DNA of 64,000 nucleotides from Asticcacaulis sp. SL142 (GTDB taxonomy: Bacteria > Pseudomonadota > Alphaproteobacteria > Caulobacterales > Caulobacteraceae): NCBI RefSeq assembly GCF_026625745.1, contig NZ_CP113061.1, positions 2,071,501 through 2,135,500 on the forward strand. The letters are read 5' to 3'. Positions within the stretch are counted from its first letter, which is position 1; each line of letters begins with the position of its first letter. Positions 52,631-62,236 of this stretch are shown here, piece by piece. The notes under the pieces were generated by a model. The model was not told where the DNA came from, ran no database searches, and was given only the letters and a program-made list of their open reading frames with translations. The translations under genes and the position numbers were made by a program.

Positions 52631-54325
52631 TCACACGACTGTGAGCGGCCCCGCACGCTTATCTTCGGCGCGGGCCACAAAGGTTTTTTGTGACGCCGTC
52701 GTAAACTCGCGCGAGGTGATGGTCGATACCGTCATCCACTCACCGATCATCTGATCCGGCGTCAGGGTCAGGCGGATAAATCCATTATAATTGTCATCGG
52801 CATCAAGGACTTCTGGGTTGACCTCGGCCAGCCCCTTGGCCAGTTCGTAGCCCGGCAGGATCTTATCCAGCCAGCGGGTCGGGCTGGTGATCGAGGTCAC
52901 GCCCAGTTCAACGCCGACTTGCTGCCCCTGCGCATCATGAAGCTGATTGGCCCAGGCACAGTGGCTGTCGCCCGATATCACCACGGCGCGCGCGTTGGTG
53001 GCCTTGATCATGTCGTAAAAGCGCTCACGCTCGGCCGGATAGCCATCCCAGGCATCCAGATTAAGCGGCAGGGGCGGGTTCTGGCTGAACAGGCCCATCA
53101 TGGCCGTCAGGTACTTTTGCGCCTCAAGCGGCATCATGGGCATGAGGGTTTTGATTTTCTCCGGCCCCAGCACCTTATTGACATCGGGGCCAGCGACACG
53201 GGCCATGACGACCTGATTGCCCAGAACCTGCCACCGTACGCCCGCCTCGGTTGATGATTTAAGAGTCGATTTTAGCCACTGGCGCTGCTCTGGCCCGAAC
53301 AGTTCGCGGGCCGGATCGTTGAGCTTTTTACGGAAAGCCTCGACATTAAGCTGGCGCGTACCGTCGGGCAGGGTCAGCATTTCAACATCATGCTGGTAAT
53401 CGAGTTGCTTTGAGCGCGCCAGCAGGCGGGTCTCGACCATGATCAGTTCAGCCAGCTTGCCAAAGCGGAAGGAACGATAGATGGCGTCCGACAATTGCCC
53501 CGGTTGAGGATCGCGGATCGGCATCCATTCGCGGTAGGCTTTTAAGCCCTTGGCCTTGCGTTCAAACCAGTCGCCTTCACCAGCATTGTGGTTCTCGGCA
53601 CCGCCGTACCAGGGGTCATTGGTGATCTCATGGTCGTCAAATACGCATATCCACGCGGCGCGGGCATGGGCGGCCTGAAGGTCTGGATCGGCCTTATACT
53701 GCGCATGACGCAGGCGGTAGTCATCAAGGCTGACGATCTCATGGGGCGGCTGAGGGATACGGCCCAGCATCTGGCCATTGGTCATGCCGTAGGCGGTAAC
53801 CGCCGCACCATATTCGTAGATATAGTCGCCCAGATGCACGACCACATCGACTTCCGGCAATTCGGCAATGGCTTTATAGGCATTGAAATAGCCGTTCGGA
53901 TGCAGCGAACACGACGCCACCGCCATGACCACCTTATCGGTGTTTTCGGGCAGGGTTTGGGTGCGGCCAGTGGGTGATAAGGCCTCACCGGCGCGGAAGC
54001 GGTAATAATAGGTGGCGCCGGGTTTCAGGCCCGCAGCATCGACCTTGACCGTATAGTCACGCCCCGCATCGGTCGTTAATTTGCCGGTGGTTATGATCTG
54101 CGTAAAGGCTTCATCGGTGGCAATATCATAGGTAACTTGGGTCGGCTTTTGCGCCCCCGACAGCCGCGTCCACAGGATTACGCGGTCATGGAGCGGATCA
54201 CCCGACGCCACACCGTGCGCGAAGTGCAGACCTTTGAGCTGCGGCGAAACCTCAGACGCCCCCAAAGCGGGCGCGCTACCTACGGCAGCCAGTGACAGTA
54301 ACGCACGACGACGCGACAGCTTCAT
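52631..54325 (-). CDS. phoD: Alkaline phosphatase PhoD family, Tat-exported
   Basis: A 564-residue phosphodiesterase/phosphatase of the PhoD family. The N-terminus has the twin-arginine motif SRRRALLSLA (residues 4-13). The family signature HGVASGDP is near residue 37, HLGDYIYEYG near 165, the WICVFDDHEITND block near 225-237, and the metal-binding ISGDSHCAW near 448. PhoD enzymes release phosphate from diesters in the periplasm and are often phosphate-regulated; no Pho box is clear here. Confidence 0.94.
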   Translation of the reverse strand: MKLSRRRALLSLAAVGSAPALGASEVSPQLKGLHFAHGVASGDPLHDRVILWTRLSGAQKPTQVTYDIATDEAFTQIITTGKLTTDAGRDYTVKVDAAGLKPGATYYYRFRAGEALSPTGRTQTLPENTDKVVMAVASCSLHPNGYFNAYKAIAELPEVDVVVHLGDYIYEYGAAVTAYGMTNGQMLGRIPQPPHEIVSLDDYRLRHAQYKADPDLQAAHARAAWICVFDDHEITNDPWYGGAENHNAGEGDWFERKAKGLKAYREWMPIRDPQPGQLSDAIYRSFRFGKLAELIMVETRLLARSKQLDYQHDVEMLTLPDGTRQLNVEAFRKKLNDPARELFGPEQRQWLKSTLKSSTEAGVRWQVLGNQVVMARVAGPDVNKVLGPEKIKTLMPMMPLEAQKYLTAMMGLFSQNPPLPLNLDAWDGYPAERERFYDMIKATNARAVVISGDSHCAWANQLHDAQGQQVGVELGVTSITSPTRWLDKILPGYELAKGLAEVNPEVLDADDNYNGFIRLTLTPDQMIGEWMTVSTITSREFTTASQKTFVARAEDKRAGPLTVV

Positions 54326-54428
54326 AGTGTAGCCCCCTGATCCAGCGATCAGAACGGTTGATTAAACCGCGTCGATGTCAGGGGTATTGCACATCTGTGA
54401 TGGTTTTGTGTGCAAAGGGTTAACGAAA

Positions 54429-54460
54429 AAACCCCTCCGGTTTGGCTTCCAGAGGGGTTT
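54429..54460 (-). terminator. Intrinsic terminator after the BI-1 gene
   Basis: A 9-bp stem (54429-54437/54452-54460) with a 14-nt loop, followed on the minus strand by TTTTTTC. It lies about 22 bases after the stop of the gene at 54482. Confidence 0.82.
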
Positions 54461-54481
54461 CAACACTGTATTTAATCCCGA

Positions 54482-55228
54482 TTAATCCCGGCGCACGCCC
54501 ATAAAGGCCAGCAGGAACTGGAACATATTGATGAAGTCAATATAGAGGCTTAGCGCGCCATAGTTGGTGGCCATAGCCATGCCAGCCTCATTACCGCCCA
54601 AAGCATAGTAGGTGCGCTTTAGATTTTGGGTGTCGTAGGCTGTCCAGCCTGCAAAGATAAGAACACCGATTGCGCTAATTACCAGTTGAGTAATGCCGCT
54701 CTTGATCAGGAACATATTTACAAGCACAGCGATAATCAGACCTATGGTCGCCATTAAAAGGAACGTGCGCATACCCGAAAGGTCTTTCTTGGTTGTATAA
54801 CCAAAAAGGCTTAGCGCACCAAAGGCAGCCGCCGTCACGAAGAAAGTAGTGGCAATGGATTGGCCTGTGTAGACTATTCCCAACACGCCCATGGAAAGCC
54901 CGATCAGGCCAACTATCAGCCAATAAAGGATCGCCGTAGACGTAGTCGTAGGGTTACGCATTACAAAGCCCGCCCCCAAAAGGATGACTAAAGGCGCAAA
55001 AGCTACACCCATACCTAGCGGCGTATAGCCCATACCGCCCGTTGCGGTCCGTTGAAAGAACAAGGCCGTCACTTCCGGTACGAAGGCGACAACGGCAGCC
55101 AGCAACCCCGTTACAACGAGGCCCAGCCCCATCTTGTTGTAGACGCCGAGCATGAACTTACGTAAGCCCTCGTCATAGGCGAGGTCAACCGTAGGTGCCG
55201 AAGAGTATTGACCTTTATAGTCACTCAT
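54482..55228 (-). CDS. Bax inhibitor-1/YccA family membrane protein
   Basis: A 248-residue protein with seven likely helices (about 30-245) of the BI-1 fold. The C-terminal SLYIDFINMFQFLLAFMG with the paired aspartates (also TAYDTQN near 200) matches the di-aspartyl pH sensor region of YetJ-type calcium-leak channels. ATG 55228 follows AAGGGAAA; the longer frame is not used. Confidence 0.92.
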   Translation of the reverse strand: MSDYKGQYSSAPTVDLAYDEGLRKFMLGVYNKMGLGLVVTGLLAAVVAFVPEVTALFFQRTATGGMGYTPLGMGVAFAPLVILLGAGFVMRNPTTTSTAILYWLIVGLIGLSMGVLGIVYTGQSIATTFFVTAAAFGALSLFGYTTKKDLSGMRTFLLMATIGLIIAVLVNMFLIKSGITQLVISAIGVLIFAGWTAYDTQNLKRTYYALGGNEAGMAMATNYGALSLYIDFINMFQFLLAFMGVRRD

Positions 55229-55387
55229 TAGAAAAATTTCCCTTTTGCCGTTTCCAACCATATGGAACTTAAAGCTTAGTGTAGCATATTATATGGTGAA
55301 ATTGCCAATTCTTCGCAAGTCCCGCCTTCACAATTCTATAAAGGCTTCGTGATAGACGGCAAACCCATGAAATTTTGAGAGTTTTTG

Positions 55388-56422
55388 ATGAACTATTCCG
55401 AACTGGGCCGCACCGGCATTAAGGTCTCCCGCGTATGTCTGGGCACCATGACCTGGGGGCAGCAAAATACCGCGGCCGAGGGCCACGCCCAGATGGACTA
55501 TGCGACCTCCCGCGGCATCAACTTCTTTGATACCGCTGAGGTCTATGCCGTGCCGCCCAAGGCCGAAACTTACGGAGCGACTGAGACCATTATCGGCAAC
55601 TGGTTCAAGGCGACGGGCAAGCGTCAGGACATCGTTCTGGCCTCCAAGGTCACCGGCCGCGAAGACATGATGAAGTGGATCAGAGGCGGCCCGCGCCACA
55701 CCCGCGCCCATATCGATGAGGCCGTCGAGGGATCGCTGAAACGCCTGCAAACCGACTATATCGACCTTTATCAATTGCACTGGCCCGACCGGCGCTATCC
55801 GGGGTTTGGCTTCCACAGCTATGTTGATTATGACGCCGACTATGAGGCGTTTGAGACCATTCTGGAAAGCCTCGACGCCCACATCAAAAAGGGCAATATC
55901 CGCCATTTTGGCGTGTCGAATGAGAGCCCGTGGGGCCTGATGCGCTTTATCGCCGAGAGCGATAAGCGCGGCCTGCCCCGCCCGGCGTCGATCCAGAATT
56001 GTTACAACCTCGTCACCCGCGTGTTTGAATATGGGCTGGCTGAGGTGGCGTTGCGTGAGCAGGTTGGGCTTCTGGCCTATTCCCCGCTGGCGCAGGGCTA
56101 TCTGACCGGCAAGTATCAGGGCGGGGCGCGACCTGACGGCGCGCGCAAGACCCTGTTTGAACGGCTGGGGCGCTATGAACGACCGGGCGGGATCGAGGCC
56201 ATTGATGCCTATGTTGACCTGGCGCGGATCTTGGGATTATCGCCTGAGCAACTGGCCCTGAAATTCGTCGATAGCCGCCCGTTTGTGACCTCAACCATCA
56301 TTGGCGCCACGACGATGGAACAGCTTAAAACCGATATCGACGCTTTTGAGCTTGAGTGGACCAAAAAACTGGAGACTCAGGTCGATAAGGTGTTCAAAAT
56401 CCACAGAAGCCCAGCCGCATAA
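55388..56422 (+). CDS. tas: Aldo/keto reductase, Tas-like
   Basis: A 344-residue NADPH-dependent reductase resembling E. coli Tas. The catalytic residues are in FFDTAEVY (Asp, Tyr), VLASKVTG (Lys) and YQLHWPDR (His). ATG 55388 is preferred over a TTG one codon upstream. The CitE-like gene follows eight bases after the stop, so they are probably co-transcribed. Confidence 0.88.
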   Translation: MNYSELGRTGIKVSRVCLGTMTWGQQNTAAEGHAQMDYATSRGINFFDTAEVYAVPPKAETYGATETIIGNWFKATGKRQDIVLASKVTGREDMMKWIRGGPRHTRAHIDEAVEGSLKRLQTDYIDLYQLHWPDRRYPGFGFHSYVDYDADYEAFETILESLDAHIKKGNIRHFGVSNESPWGLMRFIAESDKRGLPRPASIQNCYNLVTRVFEYGLAEVALREQVGLLAYSPLAQGYLTGKYQGGARPDGARKTLFERLGRYERPGGIEAIDAYVDLARILGLSPEQLALKFVDSRPFVTSTIIGATTMEQLKTDIDAFELEWTKKLETQVDKVFKIHRSPAA

Positions 56423-56430
56423 GGTTTTCC

Positions 56431-57252
56431 ATGTTCCGTTCCGTTTTGTTTATCCCGTGCGGCAACCCCAAAGCCCTGTCGAAAGCGCATAGCCTGAAGG
56501 CCGACGCGTTGATTTTTGACCTTGAGGACGCCGTCGGCGACACAGTCAAGGCGGCAGCACTTGAGGGCCTGATCGAGACCGCCGGGGCCGGTGATTTCGC
56601 GACACCTTACCGCATGGTGCGGGTCAATCCGGAGACAGCGGAGCCGGACTTAAAAGCCTTTGGTGACCTGTTTGCCGCCGGACGGTTGCACGGCATTGTC
56701 ATCCCCAAGGTCGCCAGCCCGCAGGCGATTGAGGACATGGCCTTTATGATGCCCGAAGTGGATCTGTGGGCCATGATCGAGACCCCGATGGGAGTGGTCA
56801 GATTACCCGACATTGCCAAACTGTCCGGTAAGCAGCCGCTCAAGGGGCTGATCGCCGGGCCTAACGATCTGCGCAGCGGCCTGCGCGCCGCCTCGACGCC
56901 CAAACGCATTGAACTGCGTTATGCCCTCAGCCAGATCGTGCTCTATGCCCGCGCTTACGGCTTGATCGCGCTCGACGGGGTATATAATGCCTTTAAGGAC
57001 GAAGCCGGGTTCCGCGCCGAATGTGTGCAGGGCAAGGCGTTGGGCTTTGATGGCAAGAGCCTGATCCACCCGTCTCAGATCGAAGGCTGCGAGATCGCCT
57101 TCTCGCCCAACGCCACCGAGATCGCCTGGGCGCAGGCGGTGCTTTTGGCCTATGAAGCGCCGGAAAATGCCTTAGCCGGCGTGGTGTCGGTAAACGGTGA
57201 GATGATCGAGCGCCTGCACCTTAAACGCGCCCGTGAAATCCTGAGTTTGTAA
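56431..57252 (+). CDS. CitE-like aldolase/lyase
   Basis: A 273-residue TIM-barrel protein of the HpcH/HpaI/CitE family, which cleaves or forms beta-hydroxyacyl-CoA esters. The FIPCGNPKAL and DALIFDLEDAVG N-terminal motifs, the Arg in RMVRVNPE and the metal acid residues in MIETPMG and DLEDAV are as expected; GKSLIHPSQIE near residue 213 is typical. No CitF or other citrate lyase subunits are near, so the substrate is unknown (malyl-CoA or citramalyl-CoA type are possible). Confidence 0.85.
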   Translation: MFRSVLFIPCGNPKALSKAHSLKADALIFDLEDAVGDTVKAAALEGLIETAGAGDFATPYRMVRVNPETAEPDLKAFGDLFAAGRLHGIVIPKVASPQAIEDMAFMMPEVDLWAMIETPMGVVRLPDIAKLSGKQPLKGLIAGPNDLRSGLRAASTPKRIELRYALSQIVLYARAYGLIALDGVYNAFKDEAGFRAECVQGKALGFDGKSLIHPSQIEGCEIAFSPNATEIAWAQAVLLAYEAPENALAGVVSVNGEMIERLHLKRAREILSL

Positions 57253-57334
57253 AGGCGCGGGTGAAACCGCCGCCTACAGAAAGTTTTTAATGATTTCAGT
57301 TTAGATTACTTTATCTGGCATCTGGAGTCATCGC

Positions 57335-58114
57335 ATGTCTGATAAAACCTCTTGTAACGGCTGCCGCGATGGGGTCGGCTTTGAGTTGCCGATCACCATG
57401 GCCTTTCAGCCGATAGTCAATGTGGCGGAAGGCTTCGTGTTTGCTCACGAAGCCCTGGTTCGCGGCGTTAATGGCGAAGGTGCTGGCCAGGTTTTGTCTC
57501 AGGTGTCAGACCAAAACCGCTATGCCTTTGATCAGGCCTGCCGGGTTAAGGCCATTGAGCTGGCCGCCGGTCTGAACTTCGCCCAAAACGGCACGCACCT
57601 GTCGATCAATTTCCTGCCCAACGCCGTTTATGAGCCGCGCGCCTGTATTCGACTTACCTTAGCTGCGGCGATGAAAAATGATTTCCCGCTACGGAATATC
57701 ATTTTCGAGTTCACGGAAACCGAGAAGCTTGACACCGTCCATCTGCTGAACATCTTACGATCCTATCGCGCCATGGGTTTTAAGACGGCGATTGATGACT
57801 TTGGGTCAGGCTATGCGGGCCTTAGCTTGCTATCGAAGTTCCAGCCGGATCTGGTCAAGATCGACATGGATCTTATCCGCGATATCGATAAAGACCGGGT
57901 TAAGCGCGTTATCCTCAAAAACACGATTAAGATACTGACCGAACTGGATATTCAGGTCATTTGCGAAGGTATCGAAACCGTCGAAGAATACACCGCTTTA
58001 CAGGATATGGACGTGAAACTCATGCAAGGCTACCTGTTCGGACGGCCCGCCGTGGCGTTGGCCCCTGAGCCGATGTGGCCCGGAGATCATGCCGGATTAA
58101 AAAACACGGCATAA
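57335..58114 (+). CDS. Stand-alone EAL-domain protein
   Basis: A 259-residue EAL domain without GGDEF or sensor. Seen are HEALVRG (the EAL signature), SINFLPNAVYE, FEFTETE, DDFGSGYAG, KIDMDLIRD and CEGIETVEE, with the final QGYLFGRP; so metal and substrate ligands are present and cyclic di-GMP hydrolysis is likely. It begins with a short Cys-containing segment (SCNGCRDG), which may be a redox or metal site. It ends close to the converging rarD gene. Confidence 0.85.
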   Translation: MSDKTSCNGCRDGVGFELPITMAFQPIVNVAEGFVFAHEALVRGVNGEGAGQVLSQVSDQNRYAFDQACRVKAIELAAGLNFAQNGTHLSINFLPNAVYEPRACIRLTLAAAMKNDFPLRNIIFEFTETEKLDTVHLLNILRSYRAMGFKTAIDDFGSGYAGLSLLSKFQPDLVKIDMDLIRDIDKDRVKRVILKNTIKILTELDIQVICEGIETVEEYTALQDMDVKLMQGYLFGRPAVALAPEPMWPGDHAGLKNTA

Positions 58115-58128
58115 TTCCAGGCCATAAT

Positions 58129-59052
58129 TCAGGCGGCCGTTTTCAGTTCCTTAAACCGCCGCCAGGCCCCAAACGCGAAAATCAGCGCCCCGCCCCAGAT
58201 AAAGGCGAACGACAGAGCGCGCAAAGGCGTGAACAGTTCGCCCTGAAACAGGCCGATGCAAAAGCTGATGGTGGGCGCAATGAACTGGATAAAGCCCATG
58301 GTCGACAGGGCCAACCGGCGCGCCACGAATGAAAACAGCGCCAGCGGCAGCACGGTCACCGGCCCGGTCAGGATAAACCAGAAGGCATTGGACGGCGCAT
58401 CAAAGAAATGGCCCTGCCCCGTCGCTTCAAACCACCACAGATAGATGATCGACGGCACAAACAGGAACACGCACTCAACGAACAGTCCGCCCAGAGCCGT
58501 GACTGGCACCTGCTTACGGATGATGCCATAGGCGGCAAAACTAATGGCGATGGTCAGGCCGATATAGGGAATATGGCCCAGCGCCAAAGCCTGCACACCG
58601 ACACCGACCACCGCCATGCCGATGGCGATCTTACCGTAGATATCGAGCCGCTCGCGGAAGAACGCCGCCCCCACCGCCATATTGATCAGCGGGTTGAGGT
58701 AGTACCCCAGCGAGGTTTCCATGGTGTGCTGATTGGTCACCGCCCACACGAACACGCCCCAGTTGATGGCGATCATCACCGACGATAACAGGAGCAGCAG
58801 CGCCAGCTTGGGCTTGAGGAAATAGGACATGGCTTCGGGCAGTTGCTTGGTCAGAATGACCAGACCGAACGACCACAGCAGCGCCCACACGGATCGATGC
58901 GCCATAATCTCCAGCGCCCCGGCATCAATGGCTTTGAGCGGCAGATAGGCCAGCGGCGCAAAGCCCCATACGCCGTAGCACATGATAGCCAGCCCGATGG
59001 GCGAGGTCAGGAAAGAACCGGAAGGTTGTGAAGATGTGCCGGGGGAGGACAT
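58129..59052 (-). CDS. rarD: EamA-family transporter RarD
   Basis: A 307-residue membrane protein with about ten helices of the RarD branch of the EamA/DMT superfamily. The start of the first helix (IGLAIMCYGVWGFAPLAYLPL) and NWGVFVWAVTNQHTMETSLGYYLNPL near residue 95 are characteristic of RarD. ATG 59052 is chosen; the longer frame to 59169 runs through the asd terminator. The substrate is unknown. Confidence 0.88.
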   Translation of the reverse strand: MSSPGTSSQPSGSFLTSPIGLAIMCYGVWGFAPLAYLPLKAIDAGALEIMAHRSVWALLWSFGLVILTKQLPEAMSYFLKPKLALLLLLSSVMIAINWGVFVWAVTNQHTMETSLGYYLNPLINMAVGAAFFRERLDIYGKIAIGMAVVGVGVQALALGHIPYIGLTIAISFAAYGIIRKQVPVTALGGLFVECVFLFVPSIIYLWWFEATGQGHFFDAPSNAFWFILTGPVTVLPLALFSFVARRLALSTMGFIQFIAPTISFCIGLFQGELFTPLRALSFAFIWGGALIFAFGAWRRFKELKTAA

Positions 59053-59129
59053 GGCATTATACTTTGCAAAATGTATCAAACGATACAGGTCATCGGGTAC
59101 AAGATTATGAAGGGGCAAACAACGAAAAA

Positions 59130-59156
59130 CCGGCAGAACCTTGGGGGTTCTGCCGG
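59130..59156 (-). terminator. Intrinsic terminator of asd
   Basis: A perfect 11-bp stem (59130-59140/59146-59156) with a 5-nt loop, followed on the minus strand by TTTTTCGTT. It lies 29 bases after the asd stop. Confidence 0.9.
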
Positions 59157-59185
59157 CTAAAACGATCACCTTTTATGAGCGATCT

Positions 59186-60214
59186 TTAAGCTGTAACTGG
59201 CGTCAGAACCCCACGTTCATCAAGAAGCTGTGCAATCTGCACGGCGTTGAGCGCCGCGCCTTTGCGCAGGTTGTCGGACACGCACCAGAAGGCGAGACCG
59301 TTCTTGACTGACGGGTCTTTGCGGATACGCGAAATGAAGGTGTCAAACTCACCGACACATTCTTTTGGCGTGATATAGCCGCCCGCTTCGCGCTTATCGA
59401 TCACGGAAATGCCGGGGGCTTCGCGCAGGATTTCGCGCGCTTCGTCTTCGTCGATCGGGTTTTCAAACTCGACATTGATCGATTCCGAGTGACCAACAAA
59501 CACCGGCACGCGCACGCAGGTGGCAAACACTTCGATATTCGGATCGAGAATCTTTTTCGTCTCGACCTTCATCTTCCACTCTTCTTTAGTTTGGCCGTCT
59601 TCCATGAAGACGTCGATGTGCGGAATGACGTTGAAAGCGATTTCCTTGGAGAACTTCTTGGCCGGGACATCGCCCATGACGAATACAGCCTTGGTCTGGT
59701 TCCACAGCTCATCCATGCCTTCTTTGCCGGCACCGGCCGTCGCCTGATAGGTCGAGACGATGACGCGCTTAACCACCGCCGCGTCGTGCAGAGGCTTTAG
59801 GGCCACAACCATCTGGATGGTCGAGCAGTTCGGGTTAGCGATGATGTTCTTTTTCTTGCAGTCCCAGATGGCGTCCGGGTTCACTTCCGGCACGATCAAC
59901 GGCACGTCCGGGTCCATACGCCAGGCCGAGGAATTGTCGATGACGATCGGGCCAAGCTTGCCGATCTTTTCCGACCAGGCCTTAGACACGTCGCCGCCCG
60001 CGCTCATCAGCACGATATCGACCTTAGTGAAATCAAAGGTTTCCAGATCAAGACATTTGAGGGTGCGGTTGCCGAATGAGACTTCAACCCCAATCGATTT
60101 GCGCGAAGCGACCGCGTAAATGTCCTTAATCGGGAAATTGACTTCTTCGAGAGTCGCCATCATTTCGCGACCCACGGCGCCGGTAGCGCCTACAACTGCA
60201 ACACGATAAGACAT
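59186..60214 (-). CDS. asd: Aspartate-semialdehyde dehydrogenase
   Basis: A 342-residue enzyme that reduces aspartyl phosphate to the semialdehyde for lysine, methionine, threonine and diaminopimelate. VVGATGAVGREMM near residues 7-19 binds NADP, the active-site cysteine is in NPNCSTIQ near residue 130, and the ATYQATAGAGKEG-like block (TYQATAGAGKEG) follows near 161. Length is normal. It is monocistronic with a strong terminator. Confidence 0.96.
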   Translation of the reverse strand: MSYRVAVVGATGAVGREMMATLEEVNFPIKDIYAVASRKSIGVEVSFGNRTLKCLDLETFDFTKVDIVLMSAGGDVSKAWSEKIGKLGPIVIDNSSAWRMDPDVPLIVPEVNPDAIWDCKKKNIIANPNCSTIQMVVALKPLHDAAVVKRVIVSTYQATAGAGKEGMDELWNQTKAVFVMGDVPAKKFSKEIAFNVIPHIDVFMEDGQTKEEWKMKVETKKILDPNIEVFATCVRVPVFVGHSESINVEFENPIDEDEAREILREAPGISVIDKREAGGYITPKECVGEFDTFISRIRKDPSVKNGLAFWCVSDNLRKGAALNAVQIAQLLDERGVLTPVTA

Positions 60215-60359
60215 CGCGCATACTCCTCAACTGGCCGTAATCTGCGGCCGATATGCGTGCTTTTCGACTTCGACCGCGCACGCAAAAACGGATGCGCGCC
60301 CTATACAGCAGTGTGTGGATAATGAAAACGCTTTTTCGTAATCTGGTTATTCAGCAGAA

Positions 60360-60785
60360 CTATCGAAAGTATATGTGATTGGCATTGAGCACGCTGTGCA
60401 ACCCGGTGCGGTTGGCCCCGATCAGGACGCGGTCCAGCGCCCCCAAAAGCCCCTCAGAAGTAAACGGCTTTTTCAGGAACCCGTCGCCGCCGGCGGCATG
60501 GCCCTCATTAATGTGGTCTTCGTCATCATTGCTGGTCACCAGCAGGATCGGACAGTGGCTAAGGTGGAAGCCTTCTTCGATCTGGCGGATTTCGCGCGTG
60601 GCTTCTATGCCCGATTTGACCGGCATCTGAATATCCATCAGGATCGCGTCATATTCGTCTTCCTGATAGGCCTCGACCGCCTCTTCGCCATTGCGGACAA
60701 AGTCGACCTCAACCCCGGTCGCCGCCAGCATGAGATCGATCATGCGGGAATGGGTGCTGTTATCCTCAACGCATAGAACCTTCAT
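60360..60785 (-). CDS. Receiver-domain response regulator
   Basis: A 141-residue single-receiver protein from ATG 60785 (AAGGGAGT upstream). It has CVEDN at the N-terminus, the phospho-Asp in AILMDIQMPV near residue 50, Thr in LLVTSNDDED, and Lys in LKKPFTSEG. The C-terminal tail of about 20 residues (TGLHSVLNANHIYFR) is not part of a known output domain. It is monocistronic and its kinase is not known. Confidence 0.88.
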   Translation of the reverse strand: MKVLCVEDNSTHSRMIDLMLAATGVEVDFVRNGEEAVEAYQEDEYDAILMDIQMPVKSGIEATREIRQIEEGFHLSHCPILLVTSNDDEDHINEGHAAGGDGFLKKPFTSEGLLGALDRVLIGANRTGLHSVLNANHIYFR

Positions 60786-61037
60786 CGGACACTCCCTTTG
60801 CTTCGATGTTTCACCACCGTTCACGCGGCTTTCCAAAAATGAAACATTCCGAAACAAACCCAAGCAAGAACGCTGCCAGTTAAGCGTTAACAGGGGGTGT
60901 GCAAAAAACCGATCCGCAGGCTTAAAACCTTCTGTTACCGGGTGATAAACGCGCCGATTTGACACAGTGGGCAGGCTTTACGCAGATGCGGCATTTTTTT
61001 AACGCGATCATCATCAAGTTTTGCTAAGGCTGACGGC

Positions 61038-62156
61038 ATGAGCAGCGCCATTAAATCCCAGTACAAACGCCTGATCAAATCCGGCGACCTGACCCCCGAT
61101 CCGGCCCAGAGTGCGGCGATTGACGTGCTGATCAAACTGGAATGTAAGATTTACCGCTCTCAATCATTCTGGCGGCAGTTTTTAGGGATCAGCCCGCGAG
61201 TTTACGGACTTTATCTGTGGGGCCTGCCCGGTCGCGGCAAGTCGATGATGATGGATCTGTTCTATGATCAGATCAGATTCCCGTCCAAGCGCCGCATCCA
61301 TTTTCACACCTTTATGGCCGAGGTGCACGGCTATGTGAAACAATGGCGCGAAAGCGACGCGAAGACGCGCAAAGCCATTTTTGGCACCCATAAAGGCGAT
61401 GACCCGATTGCGCCGATTGCCGGACTGATTGCCAAGCGCTCGAAACTGCTGTGTTTCGATGAGCTACAGGTCACCGATATTGCCGATGCCATGATGTTGG
61501 GGCGGCTGTTTGAAGCCCTGTTTGCGCGCAAGGTGATCGTCGTCATCACCTCTAACCGGGCCCCGGATGAGCTTTACAAAAACGGCCTGAACCGCGACCT
61601 GTTTGCGCCGTTTATCCGTATGATTGCGGAAAAGATGAAGGTGCTTGAGGTCAAGGGCCCCAAGGATTTCCGGCTGGATCGACTCAAAGGCTCAAAGGTC
61701 TATTTCACGCCGTCAGAGTCAGGTACTGAGGTCGCCACCTACAACGCCCTGTGGGCCAAGCTGACCAAAAACCTGACGGAAACCGGTGCGTGCCTTGAGG
61801 TCAATGAGCGTCGCTTAGAGTTCAAGCGGGCGGCGGGGCCCCTGTTGCGGGCGTCATTTGCTGAGCTGTGCGCGGCCAATAATGGCGCGCAAGATTATCT
61901 GGCGATTGCGGAGCGCTTCACCACCGTCTTTATCGACCATGTGCCGCGCTTAAGCATCGATAAACGCAACGAAGCCCGCCGGTTTGTGACCCTTATTGAC
62001 GCGCTCTATGAGGCAGGCACCAAGCTGGTCGTTCTGGCCGAGGCCGAACCGGCGGATCTCTACCCCAAGGGCGACGGCGCGTTTGAGTTCGAGCGTACGG
62101 TGTCACGATTGGAAGAGATGCGCTCGGAAGCCTACCTTGATCGCGTGGCTCAATGA
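61038..62156 (+). CDS. zapE: Cell division protein ZapE (AFG1-like ATPase)
   Basis: A 372-residue AAA-type ATPase with Walker A in LWGLPGRGKSMM near residues 61-72 and Walker B in LLCFDELQVTDIADAM near 137-152, followed by TSNRAPDELYKNGL, the family's signature. ZapE acts at the division site under stress in E. coli. The start at 61038 is plausible from the family N-terminus. The composite inverted repeat at 62160 follows directly. Confidence 0.93.
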   Translation: MSSAIKSQYKRLIKSGDLTPDPAQSAAIDVLIKLECKIYRSQSFWRQFLGISPRVYGLYLWGLPGRGKSMMMDLFYDQIRFPSKRRIHFHTFMAEVHGYVKQWRESDAKTRKAIFGTHKGDDPIAPIAGLIAKRSKLLCFDELQVTDIADAMMLGRLFEALFARKVIVVITSNRAPDELYKNGLNRDLFAPFIRMIAEKMKVLEVKGPKDFRLDRLKGSKVYFTPSESGTEVATYNALWAKLTKNLTETGACLEVNERRLEFKRAAGPLLRASFAELCAANNGAQDYLAIAERFTTVFIDHVPRLSIDKRNEARRFVTLIDALYEAGTKLVVLAEAEPADLYPKGDGAFEFERTVSRLEEMRSEAYLDRVAQ

Positions 62157-62159
62157 GAA

Positions 62160-62207
62160 CTCCCCCTGTTGCAGGGGGAGCTGATATAAATCATTGATTT
62201 ATATCAG
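62160..62207. repeat. Composite hairpin: GC stem directly joined to AT palindrome
   Basis: 62160-62168/62172-62180 is a perfect 9-bp GC stem with a 3-nt loop. It is joined without a gap to 62181-62193/62195-62207, a perfect 13-bp AT palindrome with one central base. AGGGGGT follows (62208-62214) and could pair with the left GC arm instead, giving an alternative fold. It lies between the converging zapE and serine hydrolase genes and may be a shared terminator or a small mobile palindrome. Confidence 0.8.
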
Positions 62208-62236
62208 AGGGGGTATCCCTTCTCTGAAAAAAGCAT

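Noticed and set aside
59053-59169. N-terminal extension of RarD
   Set aside because: It runs through the intrinsic terminator of asd; ATG 59052 gives the normal RarD N-terminus.
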